A stretch of DNA of 64,000 nucleotides from an uncultured Alistipes sp. (GCA_900545315.1 UQYM01000004.1:39163-103162), one strand, 5' to 3'; shown: positions 1-9,617, counted from the first letter of the stretch. The notes: generated by a model not told the origin, from the sequence alone. Numbers and translations are program-made.

Positions 1-67
1 TCAAGCAGTAAGGTTTGGGTTGCAAACGGATATTTACAACACTTCATCTTTATCGAACAGGCTTTTC

Positions 68-1426
68 ATGAACAGAATCGTCATCGACAACGGCACGCTG
101 ATCAACGAGGGTTGCCAGTTTCAAGGATATCTTGTGATCGAAAATGACCGTATCGCCCGCATCGGGCACGGCAAATATGCCGATCAACACCCCGATAGCC
201 GCACCGACACAGCAACCCGCATCATCGATGCAACGGGCAAACTGGTTCTGCCGGGTGTTATCGACGATCAGGTACATTTCCGGGAGCCGGGCATGACCCA
301 CAAAGCCGATATCCGCAGCGAATCTGCAACAGCCGTATGCGGCGGTGTCACCTCCTACATGGAGATGCCTAACACCAACCCACCGACAGTCAATGCGCAA
401 CGGTTAGAAGAGAAGTTCATCCGAGCCGCCGAGGTCTCCCCGGCCAATTACTCGTTTTACTTGGGTGCGACCAACGACAATTTTGACGAGATTCAGCGCC
501 TCGATCCACGACATGTCTGCGGCATTAAGGTCTTTATGGGCTCATCGACCGGTAATCTACTCGTAGATAAGGATGCTGCCTTGGCCAAACTCTTTGCCGA
601 GGCTCCGATCCTGATTGCCACCCATTGTGAAGATGAAACCACCATTCGGGCCAATATGCAGCACTATCGAGAGCTCTATGGCGACCGAGCGACTGCTGCA
701 CTGCACCCCCTGATCCGCAGTGCCGAAGCGTGCTACCGTTCGAGTGCCAAAGCGGTCGAAATGGCCGACCGGTACGGAACCAACTTGCACATTCTGCACC
801 TAAGTACGGCTCGTGAGTTGACGCTGTTCGACAACAAACCGCTGACCGAGAAGAAAATCACCAACGAAGTTTGTGTACATCATCTGTGGTTCACCGATGC
901 CGACTACGCCACCAAAGGCAATCTGATCAAATGGAATCCAGCAGTCAAAAGTGCGGCCGATCGTGACGCACTACGCATGGGTATTCTGGATGGCCGAGTT
1001 GATGTCGTAGCAACCGACCATGCCCCGCACACCCTTGACGAGAAATTACAACCCTACTGGAGTGCCCCCTCCGGCGGCCCCCTGGTGCAACATTCATTGG
1101 TGGCGATGCTTGAATTGAGCAAACAGGGTCTTTTCCCGATCGAAAAGGTGGTCGAAAAGATGTGTCATGCTCCGGCGATTCGGTTTGACGTACATCAACG
1201 GGGATTTTTGCGGGAAGGGTATTATGCCGATATCGTCATCGTCGATCCCAACAAACCGTGGCAGGTTTCGCGTGAAAATATCCGTTCAAAATGCGGTTGG
1301 TCACCTTTTGAAGGCACAGAGTTTTCACACTACGTCACCCATACAATCGTCAACGGCCATATCGCCTACGAGAATGGTGAGTTAAGCGACTCGCTACATG
1401 GACGCGCTCTCGAATTTGACCGATAA
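68..1426 (+). CDS. pyrC: Dihydroorotase
   Basis: Cyclises N-carbamoyl-aspartate to dihydroorotate, the third step of pyrimidine synthesis in the cytosol. The 452-residue protein has the amidohydrolase marks: DDQVHFREPG near residue 65, GIKVFMGSSTGN (candidate carboxylated Lys), ATHCED, LHILHLST, ATDHAPH and a C-terminal CGWSPFEG. The usual first His of the DxHxH metal motif is Gln (D-D-Q-V-H). I believe this is typical of the Bacteroidota enzymes but cannot check it. I chose the ATG at 68 because the protein then starts MNRIVIDNG directly on the N-terminal beta-sandwich; an upstream TTG would add 16 unrelated residues. carA-carB, which supply the same pathway, lie 44 kb away. Confidence 0.95.
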   Translation: MNRIVIDNGTLINEGCQFQGYLVIENDRIARIGHGKYADQHPDSRTDTATRIIDATGKLVLPGVIDDQVHFREPGMTHKADIRSESATAVCGGVTSYMEMPNTNPPTVNAQRLEEKFIRAAEVSPANYSFYLGATNDNFDEIQRLDPRHVCGIKVFMGSSTGNLLVDKDAALAKLFAEAPILIATHCEDETTIRANMQHYRELYGDRATAALHPLIRSAEACYRSSAKAVEMADRYGTNLHILHLSTARELTLFDNKPLTEKKITNEVCVHHLWFTDADYATKGNLIKWNPAVKSAADRDALRMGILDGRVDVVATDHAPHTLDEKLQPYWSAPSGGPLVQHSLVAMLELSKQGLFPIEKVVEKMCHAPAIRFDVHQRGFLREGYYADIVIVDPNKPWQVSRENIRSKCGWSPFEGTEFSHYVTHTIVNGHIAYENGELSDSLHGRALEFDR

Positions 1427-1606
1427 TCCGACAACGTGTTCTGATACACGCCCTCCATCATTGACATTACGTTCTCATCCTATTGTCAGGATCGTTGTAA
1501 CGCGAGAGGATAGCCCAAATCGTTTGTTTATGTGAGACTATCTTCTCGTCATACCCCTTTACACTTTGGCGAGCAGCAATCTCCCTTTCAATAAAATCCT
1601 ACAACT

Positions 1607-3115
1607 ATGAAGGCTTTGACACAAATCCAGAATTTTTTCATCGAAAATGTGAGGACCTTCCGCCTGGCTCCGGTTGAGATGGCCGTGGCATGCTACTATT
1701 TTATTGTCAGTCTTGTATGGGAACACCTAAATTGTCATGCATGCGAGAAACAACTAATGATCATTCCTTTGGCATTGATCTTTACCATACTGTGCAACAG
1801 ATGGTTTACCACTCCAAAAAAGCGTATTCTCTATTACCTTTCCGGGTGCGTCGTACTGCCGTTTTGGTGGATCAATCTGCGCAATTGGGGCCCCAGTTAT
1901 GTATCTTATTGGATTACAATCGCAATCGGATTATTCGCATTACTTACTGTCGGAAGCCATAAAGACAACCGCAAATTCACGACACAACTGCTCCATTACG
2001 TACTGGATGGAATAGCCGCAGTCTGCATCAGTGTAATTACCTGGCTGTTGTTGGAGGCTATTTACGAATCCATCATCTATATTTTTGACCTCAACAGGGT
2101 TAGCCACCTATCTGACGACATAATGCTGTTCAGCTTTGTGTTAGCTCTTCCCCTGCTTTTCCTCACCTTCAACCGTAAATCCGAATCCTTCGGCCCGCAA
2201 GGTTCAAAATTGCTACATATATTCCTCAACTGGATTCTCTCGCCTGCCATACTGATCTACACCGTACTGCTATACCTCTATTTTTTCAAAATCCTGATCA
2301 AATGGACACTCCCGGATGGAGGCATTGCTTTGCTCGTTTTTGGTTTCATCTTGACGGCCGTAACTGCTCAAGCGGGACAAACCCTGTTGACCAAACGGTA
2401 TTACGACTGGTTCTACAACCACTTTAGCCTGATCTCACTACCGGCATTGGCGATGTTCTGGATCGGTGTAGCTCGCCGCTGCAATGAGTATGGGCTGACC
2501 GAAGATCGCGTATATCTGATCGCCTTTGGACTGATCATGACCTGCTGCATGGGACTCTTCCTTATCCGTCGCAGCAGCCGTTATCTCTATGTGACCTACG
2601 TCGCGATCGGGATTCTGGCTCTGTTCACCTACATTCCGGGATTCACGCCGCAGGCCATCGAACAGTGGTCACAACAAAGGCGCGCCGCAGCAGGTGACAC
2701 AACTAATTTTCCAGGACACGCCACCACAGCATCCCTCTATATTACCGGATACCTCGATAAGAGTATCGATCTGACCGGATATTCCCAGTTGTACCCCATG
2801 CGAGAAGAGTGGTACAAAGGTATCGAAGCAAAACCCTACTGGAAACAGCACAATGACTCGCTCTTCCTTTACGCATGTCCAGGCAAAAAACTTTTTCAGG
2901 AGTCCACCGACACCATTCTAATGCGCCAATTGGCCAAGATCGGCTATTCATCGCTGAAAGGCATCCCTGCAGACTCGCTGCAAAAGCATCAGGACGCACT
3001 CACCCTATACGACTGTGAACAGGGGACAATCCTATTCAAGCAGCTCAACATCAACTATAACGACTCGACCGCCGACCTCACAGTCCTGTCCATCGACCTT
3101 TACCTCGAAAAATAG
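1607..3115 (+). CDS. DUF4153 multi-pass membrane protein
   Basis: A 502-residue protein with about ten hydrophobic helices in the first 350 residues and a soluble C-terminal part of about 140 residues. The segment around residues 290-310 (EYGLTEDRVYL followed by hydrophobic helices) is the mark of the DUF4153 family, common in Bacteroidota and of unknown function. The helices suggest an inner-membrane protein. It stands alone on the plus strand, with 180 bp upstream in which I found no convincing promoter. The product assignment goes no further than the family name. Confidence 0.8.
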   Translation: MKALTQIQNFFIENVRTFRLAPVEMAVACYYFIVSLVWEHLNCHACEKQLMIIPLALIFTILCNRWFTTPKKRILYYLSGCVVLPFWWINLRNWGPSYVSYWITIAIGLFALLTVGSHKDNRKFTTQLLHYVLDGIAAVCISVITWLLLEAIYESIIYIFDLNRVSHLSDDIMLFSFVLALPLLFLTFNRKSESFGPQGSKLLHIFLNWILSPAILIYTVLLYLYFFKILIKWTLPDGGIALLVFGFILTAVTAQAGQTLLTKRYYDWFYNHFSLISLPALAMFWIGVARRCNEYGLTEDRVYLIAFGLIMTCCMGLFLIRRSSRYLYVTYVAIGILALFTYIPGFTPQAIEQWSQQRRAAAGDTTNFPGHATTASLYITGYLDKSIDLTGYSQLYPMREEWYKGIEAKPYWKQHNDSLFLYACPGKKLFQESTDTILMRQLAKIGYSSLKGIPADSLQKHQDALTLYDCEQGTILFKQLNINYNDSTADLTVLSIDLYLEK

Positions 3116-3563
3116 GCTTTTTATTGAGTATCGGGTTTGAAGGGGCGCCGTCACAGTCAGGGAAACTGACTGTTTCATGGAGAGCTGGAAGGCAATGATC
3201 AAACAGCCTGTCCCCAACGCATCTGCCTACAAAACAACGCCATCAGGTTTTACGGCTCGGCAAGCGTTCCTCTCTCCCACTACATGAAAAGAGGGACGGA
3301 TAGTGAATCGACACTACCCGTCCCTCTTTACTGAAGCAATGATTTCTGGCAGCAGAGTAACCTCGATCTTCTCCAGCCAGCAGCAACAAACAAGCATCAC
3401 TGAACAGCCCTTCACACATCATGGACCAGCACCTCGTGATCAATAGTACAGTTCACCGGCCGCGGATTCGTTACCGGGCGAGGTGCGGCTCTCCGTTACC
3501 CCACGGCGGACGATCCGCCATCATCCGCTATCCGCTTCACTGTTATAAAATTAGCACCGATTG
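3116..3563. other. Intergenic stretch without recognised gene
   Basis: About 450 bp between the DUF4153 gene and the tRNA promoter. Short open frames occur on both strands, but none has family features or a matching start context. It contains inverted GGGACGG/CCGTCCC type words near 3293-3325 (CTACATGAAAAGAGGGACGG and CTACCCGTCCCTCTTT), which could form a hairpin terminating the upstream gene. Confidence 0.4.
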
Positions 3564-3595
3564 TTTGCGGTCTAATAAAAAAAGCACTATCTTTG
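3564..3595 (+). promoter_or_regulatory. Promoter of tRNA-Leu
   Basis: TTTG at 3564-3567, 20 nt spacer, TATCTTTG at 3588-3595: a full match to the Bacteroidota housekeeping promoter (TTTG, 19-21 nt, TAnnTTTG). The tRNA begins 11 nt further on. Confidence 0.8.
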
Positions 3596-3606
3596 CTGCA
3601 CTTTGA

Positions 3607-3689
3607 GCGGATATGGCGTAATTGGTAGCCGCGCTAGACTTAGGATCTGGTGCCTTTATGGCGTGGGGGTTCGAGTCCCTTTATCCGCA
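3607..3689 (+). tRNA. tRNA-Leu (anticodon TAG)
   Basis: An 83-nt cloverleaf. The acceptor arm is GCGGATA (3607-3613) paired with TATCCGC (3682-3688), followed by discriminator A. The anticodon loop reads CTTAGGA, giving anticodon TAG, which decodes CUA and CUN by wobble. The long variable arm (TGGTGCCTTTATGGCGT region) is that of a class II tRNA, and the T loop is GTTCGAGTC. CCA is not encoded. A promoter precedes it and a terminator follows 7 nt downstream. Confidence 0.95.
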
Positions 3690-3695
3690 CAACCG

Positions 3696-3719
3696 ACCGC
3701 CTCCATCAGGCGGTTTTTT
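3696..3719 (+). terminator. Intrinsic terminator after tRNA-Leu
   Basis: ACCGCCT / AGGCGGT stem with loop CCATC and a run of six T. It lies only 37 nt before the trigger factor start codon. Confidence 0.85.
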
Positions 3720-3756
3720 GTCCGACATCAAAAAACTCAAATAACAATACGTCAAA

Positions 3757-5085
3757 ATGAACATCGTAAGAGAGAATCTGGAAGACGGAACCACCCTGCT
3801 CAAAGCAACGGTGGGCGAAGCCGACTACAACGAGGCCGTGGACAAGGCCCTGCGCACCTACAAACGCAAAGCCAACATACCGGGATTCCGTCCGGGCATG
3901 GTCCCCATGAGTATCATCAATAAGATGTACCGCAAGGGCGTCGTAGCCGAAGAGGCTTACCGCGCCGCTTCCAAAGGTTGCTTCGACTATATCGAAAAGG
4001 AGAAACTGACTCTGGTGGGTGACATGATCCCCAGCGACAAACAGCAGCCTCTCGATTTCGACAACGACACCGAATACGAATTCGCATTCGAGGTGGGAAT
4101 CGCACCTGAGATCAACATCGCACTGAGCAAGAAAGATAAAGTCAAAAAGTATGCTATAGCCATCGAAGACAAGATGCGTGAGGGCTATCGTGGCAACTTC
4201 ACCCGTCGTTTCGGCAAGCTGGTAGATGTTGACAGCGTCGAGACCGAAGATGCCCTGACCGTCACCTTGGATCAGCCCGAGATGAAGGTTGAAGAGGCCT
4301 ATGTAGGTTTGATCGGCATGAGCGATGCAGCTCGCAAACCGTTCCTTGGCAAAAAGGTTGGTGACACGATGGAGATCGATGTAAACGAACTCTATCCCAA
4401 CCCTGCACAGCGCGCAGCCATTCTGCAGGTTAAAGAGGCTGAATTGGAGGGTATCAACCCCAAATTCACGCTGACGATCAACAAAATCCGTCGCTTCACC
4501 GAACCCGAATTGAACGAAGAGTTCTTCAAGATGGCCTTCCCCGAAGGCAATGTGAAGAATGCCGAGGAGTTCGCACAGTACATCGACTCACAGATCCTGC
4601 GCGACTTGAAACGTGAGGCAGACTATCTGTTCACTTTAGATGTTCGCAAGCTGTTGCTCAACAAGGCCAATCTGACCCTGCCCGCAGCCTTCCTCAAACG
4701 CTGGCTCTACACCATCAACGAGGGTAAGTTCTCGATGGAAGAGATCGATAAAGATTTCGACAAGTTCCTCGACATGATGAAGTGGAACCTCATTCAGAAA
4801 CACTACGTCAACGAGTTGAAGCTGGAGGTTACCCCGGAGGAGGCGACCGAAGAGGCCAAATCGATGGCAGCTCAGCAGTTTGCTTACTATGGCATGAGCC
4901 AGGTTGCAGACGACATGTTGGCCAACTACGCCAAGAGCTTCCTCGAGAACAAAGAGGAGAGCCGCAAGGTATACGAGAAGCTCTTCGAGCAGAAGGTTAT
5001 CGACGCCGTAGTTCCGCAAATCACCGTCAGCGAAGCTACTGTATCTGCCGAAGAGTTCGCCAAATTGGCCGAAGCTGCACAGTAG
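3757..5085 (+). CDS. tig: Trigger factor, ribosome-associated chaperone
   Basis: Binds the ribosomal exit tunnel and shields nascent chains. The 442-residue protein has the N-terminal ribosome-binding domain with the motif NIPGFRPGMVP around residue 45 (the family signature is GFRxGxxP), a divergent middle domain and a long helical C-terminal domain ending in an acidic tail. The PPIase-type middle domain is poorly conserved, as is usual in Bacteroidota. It sits upstream of clpP and clpX, the common order for these genes. I see no promoter in the 37 nt between the tRNA terminator and the start, so transcription may come from read-through of the tRNA promoter. Confidence 0.93.
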   Translation: MNIVRENLEDGTTLLKATVGEADYNEAVDKALRTYKRKANIPGFRPGMVPMSIINKMYRKGVVAEEAYRAASKGCFDYIEKEKLTLVGDMIPSDKQQPLDFDNDTEYEFAFEVGIAPEINIALSKKDKVKKYAIAIEDKMREGYRGNFTRRFGKLVDVDSVETEDALTVTLDQPEMKVEEAYVGLIGMSDAARKPFLGKKVGDTMEIDVNELYPNPAQRAAILQVKEAELEGINPKFTLTINKIRRFTEPELNEEFFKMAFPEGNVKNAEEFAQYIDSQILRDLKREADYLFTLDVRKLLLNKANLTLPAAFLKRWLYTINEGKFSMEEIDKDFDKFLDMMKWNLIQKHYVNELKLEVTPEEATEEAKSMAAQQFAYYGMSQVADDMLANYAKSFLENKEESRKVYEKLFEQKVIDAVVPQITVSEATVSAEEFAKLAEAAQ

Positions 5086-5158
5086 TCCTGTGGAATCGAA
5101 TCGTCGGATTATCCGCTGAAAAGCGATCCGCGATCGAACGCTTCCATGAAACAAATAG

Positions 5159-5190
5159 AGGCCGCAGGAACAACAATCCTGCGGCCTTTT
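5159..5190 (+). terminator. Intrinsic terminator after tig
   Basis: An 11-bp perfect stem, AGGCCGCAGGA / TCCTGCGGCCT, with a 7-nt loop (ACAACAA) followed by TTTT. It separates tig from clpP. Confidence 0.88.
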
Positions 5191-5276
5191 CAATCTGTTA
5201 CACAACAGTTTCTCAAGTAATCATCAGGGACTCCGGATCACTCCGACTCCAACAGTCACCCCATTCCATTACTACC

Positions 5277-5957
5277 ATGAACGAATTTGAGAAATACGCA
5301 ATCAAGCATGCCGGGATCAGCAGCTTGAAATTGCACAACTTCCGTTCGATCAGCAACGAGTATATCTCGCCCACCATCATCGAAGAGCGTCAACTGAACG
5401 TCGCTACGATGGATGTCTTCTCCCGACTGATGATGGATCGCATCATTTTTCTGGGAGTGCCCATCAACGATGACGCTGCCAATATCATCCAGGCGCAGTT
5501 GCTGTTTCTCGAATCGACCGAACCGGAAAAGGATATTCAGATCTATATCAACTCTCCCGGAGGCTCTGTTACGGCGGGATTGGGTATTTACGACACGATG
5601 CAGCTGATCAGTTCGGATGTTGCTACCATCTGCACGGGGCTGGCGGCCAGCATGGCGGCCGTCTTGCTGACGGCAGGCGCTGCGGGCAAACGCTCTGCAC
5701 TGCCCCACTCCCGCGTCATGATCCACCAGCCGCTGGGCGGCGTTCAGGGTCAGGCTTCCGACATCGAGATCACGGCCAAAGAGATTCTGCGCACCAAACA
5801 GGAGCTCTATGAAATTCTCTCCGAACATTCGGGTGTAGATATCAAAAAGATCGAGCAGGACGCAGATCGAGACTACTGGATGACCGCTGCGGAGGCCAAA
5901 GAGTACGGTTTGATCGATGAAGTGCTGATCAAACGCGACAATACCAAACGGAAATAA
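5277..5957 (+). CDS. clpP: ATP-dependent Clp protease proteolytic subunit
   Basis: The serine peptidase of the ClpXP complex. The 226-residue product contains INSPGGSVTAG, the catalytic Ser in GLAASMAAVLL, the catalytic His in PHSRVMIHQPLGG, and the Asp in DRDYWMTAAEA. The N-terminal 35 residues are longer than in E. coli, which is usual in Bacteroidota. The reading frame is open far upstream into tig, but ATG 5277 (MNEFEKYAIKHAG) lies after the tig terminator and fits the family N terminus. clpX follows after 60 nt, so the two are probably one transcript. Confidence 0.96.
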   Translation: MNEFEKYAIKHAGISSLKLHNFRSISNEYISPTIIEERQLNVATMDVFSRLMMDRIIFLGVPINDDAANIIQAQLLFLESTEPEKDIQIYINSPGGSVTAGLGIYDTMQLISSDVATICTGLAASMAAVLLTAGAAGKRSALPHSRVMIHQPLGGVQGQASDIEITAKEILRTKQELYEILSEHSGVDIKKIEQDADRDYWMTAAEAKEYGLIDEVLIKRDNTKRK

Positions 5958-6017
5958 ATTACACATTATCGATCTCCGATGTCCACACACGGGGACATCG
6001 GTATCTGCATAAGCACC

Positions 6018-7274
6018 ATGGCAAACAACAATCATAACCATCCCCACGAAGATTGCTGCTCATTCTGCGGGCAACCCCGCAGCGAGGTAGGTGTACTGTT
6101 CACCGGCAGCGACGGATCGCAGATCTGCGACCAATGTATCGAGCGGGGACACGAAATGCTCGTCGAGAGCGAGCGGATGCAGCGAATGAGCGCTCCGAAA
6201 ATCGAATTGGAGAAGCTGCAAAAGCCGGCCGAGATCAAAGCCTTCCTCGACCAATATGTCATCGGACAAGATGCCGCCAAACGTTATCTGTCCGTTGCGG
6301 TGTACAACCATTACAAAAGGCTGATGCACGCACAAGAGACCAGCAACATCGAAATTGACAAATCAAATATTATCCTGGTCGGGCAGACCGGTACGGGAAA
6401 GACCCTGTTAGCCCGTACAATCGCCAAGCTGTTGAACGTCCCCTTTACAATTGTCGATGCGACGGTACTGACTGAGGCGGGTTATGTCGGTGAGGATGTC
6501 GAAAGTATCCTTTCACGACTGCTTCAGGTGGCCGATTACGATGTAGCGTTGGCTGAACGGGGCATCGTCTTCATTGACGAAATCGACAAGATCGCCCGCA
6601 AAGGGGACAATCCATCGATCACCCGGGATGTATCCGGTGAAGGGGTGCAACAGGCATTGCTCAAAATTTTAGAGGGTACTGTGGTTAACGTACCGCCTCA
6701 GGGTGGACGCAAACACCCCGATCAGAAATTTATTCAGGTCAACACGACCAACATCCTGTTCATTTGCGGCGGAGCTTTCGATGGCATCGAAAAGAAGATC
6801 GCTCAACGACTCAACACCCAGGCTGTTGGCTATGGACAATTGCAACGGAAACGGGTCGATCGCGAAAACCTGATGCAATACATCTTGCCGCAAGACCTCA
6901 AGTCCTTCGGGTTGATCCCCGAACTGATCGGACGTATGCCGGTTTTGACCTACCTTGAACCGCTCGATCGGGAGGCGCTGCGCCGCATTTTAACCGAACC
7001 GAAAAATTCGATTATCAAGCAATATGTCGAATTGTTCAAGTTGGATGGCATTAAGCTCTCTTTCGAGCCGGCCGTGCTGGATTACATTGTGGACAAAGCG
7101 ATCGAATACAAACTCGGTGCTCGTGGATTGCGTTCGATCTGTGAAAGCATCATGATGGACAGCATGTTTGAGTTGCCGAGTGACAAGACGCGCAAAAGTT
7201 TCCGTGTCACGTTGCACTACGCAAAGAGCAAGATCGAAACAGACAAATTTCTCAAATTAAAAGCGGAAAATTAA
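6018..7274 (+). CDS. clpX: ATP-dependent Clp protease ATP-binding subunit ClpX
   Basis: AAA+ unfoldase that feeds ClpP. The product of 418 residues starts with a C4 zinc-binding domain (CSFCG near residue 14, CDQC near 38). Next come Walker A GQTGTGKT, Walker B FIDEIDKIA, the pore loop in GYVGEDVE, and sensor 2 in the LGARGLRSI region. I prefer ATG 6018 (MANNNHNHPHED) because the zinc domain begins directly after it; an in-frame start 39 nt upstream at 5979 is possible. It is downstream of clpP in the same direction. Confidence 0.96.
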   Translation: MANNNHNHPHEDCCSFCGQPRSEVGVLFTGSDGSQICDQCIERGHEMLVESERMQRMSAPKIELEKLQKPAEIKAFLDQYVIGQDAAKRYLSVAVYNHYKRLMHAQETSNIEIDKSNIILVGQTGTGKTLLARTIAKLLNVPFTIVDATVLTEAGYVGEDVESILSRLLQVADYDVALAERGIVFIDEIDKIARKGDNPSITRDVSGEGVQQALLKILEGTVVNVPPQGGRKHPDQKFIQVNTTNILFICGGAFDGIEKKIAQRLNTQAVGYGQLQRKRVDRENLMQYILPQDLKSFGLIPELIGRMPVLTYLEPLDREALRRILTEPKNSIIKQYVELFKLDGIKLSFEPAVLDYIVDKAIEYKLGARGLRSICESIMMDSMFELPSDKTRKSFRVTLHYAKSKIETDKFLKLKAEN

Positions 7275-7306
7275 CAAATAACAATCCCGCTCCACCACCA
7301 CAAACC

Positions 7307-7345
7307 GCAGCAGGCAACTTGAAAAGGTTGCCTGCTGCTATTTTA
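7307..7345 (+). terminator. Terminator-like hairpin after clpX
   Basis: A 12-bp perfect stem, GCAGCAGGCAAC / GTTGCCTGCTGC, with loop TTGAAAAG and a weak U tract (TATTTTAT), 33 nt after the clpX stop. Confidence 0.75.
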
Positions 7346-8203
7346 TATCCATCAACCCAACCGTCTTATTTTCATCCATCCTACCCCACCCGGAAGGACG
7401 TCAATGCACTAATTCTCATTTGCCGTATCCTATCTTTCACAAAGAGGCTCTCGAACACTAAGAAACAACAGCCACCAAAACTTTACAACAGAGTCTTCAA
7501 TCGCCCCATGTTGTGCGGATCCACCCACTCTTTACATTTATGGAATCTGGCTACCATTTGCTGCATGGACGATAAAACAGCCTGTTACGCATTATACGCA
7601 ACAATATCTCCTTTCATGAGAGGATGATTTTGTAGCTGCACCTCCAGCATATATAAGGGAAGAACACCCCTTGACGCTGAGGCTACAAAAGGGTGGCCAC
7701 GGTCTAACCTGTCAAACGCTGTAATCACACCACAACCGAAAAAAATAGTGTGTGCGTGTGAAAGGTATGGGAAGAGTCTCAGCGCACAAATGACCTAATG
7801 TTATTGTCGAAAGAACGTGCAGCAGTGCAATTCAACAAACAGTTCTGACATTGAATAAGGATCTAACTATAAATAGGATACGGATTGCAAAAAGCCATAA
7901 TTTTCTGGTCACTCAGAACAAAGCACCGTCTTTACAAACAGACTTTCGCGAAGAGCCGGGGACCGAAAAAAGAACAGCGTGAAAACAGCATAAGGACAAC
8001 GCAAGGACGATCAGCAAAAAAGGCAGCAAGAGAAAGCAAGAGAAAACTCAACCGAAACCTAGCACCAATTTCTTGTCTTATCCGCTCCTTCACACGCTAT
8101 TCGCTCCAACCTACAGCCCGCTCCAAAGTTTTTTGCAATAATACTGAATAGCAAGAATACAAAAGATGATTACGCTGACCTGCAACAGAATATTCGGCAT
8201 CTG
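7346..8203. other. 860-bp stretch without recognised gene
   Basis: The two plus-strand open frames here (7319-7627 and 7885-8151) are rich in Lys, Arg, Ser and Thr with no hydrophobic core pattern, no family resemblance and no promoter at a useful distance. I judge them non-coding. I recognise no RNA gene. The base composition is visibly poorer in GC than the flanking genes. Confidence 0.5.
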
Positions 8204-8668
8204 TTACAATGCCTGTTCGAGATCCTCAACGGTCAAACGGGCAGAGTGTCCGAACCACAACACCCGTCCTTTGGCATCGAGTAATACACTGAACGGCACA
8301 AACCGAACACCATAAGCTTTGAATGTTTTACCGGCATCATCCAACGCCGCAGCAAAGGCGTAATGTTCCCCCTGCAACAACGAGAGCATCCGATCACGGT
8401 CATCGTTGGCCAGCACCAATACATCAATTCGACCCTTATAGTCTCCGGCCAGTTTGTTCAATTCGGGCAGGCGTTCACGACAGGGCTCACTCGCCGAATA
8501 AAAAAATTCGATCAACAGTGGCCGGTCTTTTTGCGGCGCACCCAACAGATATTCAGAGATCTTCACTTCAGACACCCGCGAGCCGATCACCAAATTCTGC
8601 GCCTGCACAGCCGTCTGAATTTCCAGAAATCCCCACACGGCAAGCAACATCAAAAGGAATCTTTTCAT
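8204..8668 (-). CDS. Secreted thioredoxin-fold protein with a single cysteine
   Basis: 154 residues from MKRFLLMLLAVWG, a signal peptide ending near AVQAQ. The mature part has the TlpA/redoxin pattern: LLIEFFYSASEPCRERLPELNKL, VLVLANDDRD, then the cis-Pro-like VRFVPFSVLLDAKGRVL. The active-site segment, normally WCxxC, reads SASEPC, so only the second Cys remains. It is therefore unlikely to be an ordinary dithiol oxidoreductase; a peroxiredoxin-like or binding role is possible. I chose the Met at 8668 over a frame start 39 nt upstream because the signal peptide begins there. It is monocistronic. Confidence 0.75.
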   Translation of the reverse strand: MKRFLLMLLAVWGFLEIQTAVQAQNLVIGSRVSEVKISEYLLGAPQKDRPLLIEFFYSASEPCRERLPELNKLAGDYKGRIDVLVLANDDRDRMLSLLQGEHYAFAAALDDAGKTFKAYGVRFVPFSVLLDAKGRVLWFGHSARLTVEDLEQAL

Positions 8669-8735
8669 CGTCTCCATCCGTTTTCTATCAAGCCTTAAGA
8701 CAGCCACTTACTCCACACTGTCGAACTCGATAAAA

Positions 8736-8743
8736 CAAATATA
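8736..8743 (-). promoter_or_regulatory. Promoter -7 element of the thioredoxin-like gene
   Basis: Minus strand TATATTTG, a match to TAnnTTTG, about 68 nt before the start codon. No clear -33 TTTG is present. Confidence 0.5.
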
Positions 8744-9062
8744 ACTTTTTCTTTTTATATAACGAGAAATCCACCATAAAGTTTTACGGACAGGTTATGC
8801 CTCCTTTTAACCGAAAACCGACCTTTAAGCGGCAACGCATGCCTCCGACATACTGCTCAATAAAACCTTTGCTGACAGACGAACTTCTCACATCTCTTCT
8901 GGCATCTAAAATCCGATGAAAACCCGTGTGTACAACCTTTGACACCATGCACTCCAACTCCAAATGAATGTCATATTGTCCGCAAATGATGCCAAATGGT
9001 CGTATGGTAATGTTTTTCTTGAAAAAAATTAAAAATTCCGCTGAAAAGTCCAGAATTACGGC
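8744..9062. other. Gene-free stretch upstream of the mmd operon
   Basis: About 320 bp of AT-rich DNA between two divergent transcription units. I see no gene; it ends in the mmd operon promoter. Confidence 0.5.
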
Positions 9063-9070
9063 TAAATTTG
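9063..9070 (+). promoter_or_regulatory. Promoter -7 element of the methylmalonyl-CoA operon
   Basis: TAAATTTG matches TAnnTTTG. The expected start of transcription leaves a leader of about 80 nt before mce. A -33 TTG at the right spacing is not evident. Confidence 0.5.
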
Positions 9071-9159
9071 TAAGGCTCAAAAAAAAGAAGACGATCTGTC
9101 TAATTTACAAACATTTAACTACAATACATAAACATTACAACAATAAAAAAATTACGATC

Positions 9160-9585
9160 ATGAAACCATCACACATTGAACATCTGGGTATCGCGGTCAA
9201 GAGTCTTGAAACAGCTATTCCTCTGTGGGAAAAATTGCTGGGTACCAAATGCTACAGCATCGAAGAGGTTCCCGCTCAGAAAGTACGTACAGCCTTCCTG
9301 AAAATCGGTCAGACCAAAATCGAATTGCTCGAATCAACTGCAGAAGACGGTCCTATCGCCAAATTCATCGAAAAACGTGGTGAAGGCATCCAGCATGTGG
9401 CTTTTGCCGTAGAGGGTCTGGAAAACGTATTGGCTGAATGCGCTGAAGCAGGTATCCAGCTGATCGACAAAACTCCTCGTGGCGGTGCTGAAGGATTGAA
9501 CATCGCTTTCCTCCACCCAAAATCAACCGGCGGCGTCCTCACCGAACTTTGCGAAGATCCCAAAGGTTGCAAATGCGGCAAATAA
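9160..9585 (+). CDS. mce: Methylmalonyl-CoA epimerase
   Basis: Interconverts the R and S epimers of methylmalonyl-CoA, which joins methylmalonyl-CoA mutase to the decarboxylase encoded next door. 141 residues with two VOC-fold modules. The metal ligands are visible as His in HIEHLGIAV, His in GIQHVAFAV and Glu in LTELCED. The frame is open upstream, but ATG 9160 gives the family N terminus (MKPSHIEHLGIAV). It ends in a Cys/Lys-rich CKCGK tail. First gene of the five-gene operon, 32 nt before mmdA. Confidence 0.93.
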   Translation: MKPSHIEHLGIAVKSLETAIPLWEKLLGTKCYSIEEVPAQKVRTAFLKIGQTKIELLESTAEDGPIAKFIEKRGEGIQHVAFAVEGLENVLAECAEAGIQLIDKTPRGGAEGLNIAFLHPKSTGGVLTELCEDPKGCKCGK

Positions 9586-9617
9586 ACCTTGTCTAAACCA
9601 GTAGATTCGACCAAATA

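Noticed and set aside
7319..8151. Two small plus-strand open frames after clpX
   Set aside because: Composition is biased, no promoter fits and they have no recognisable family.
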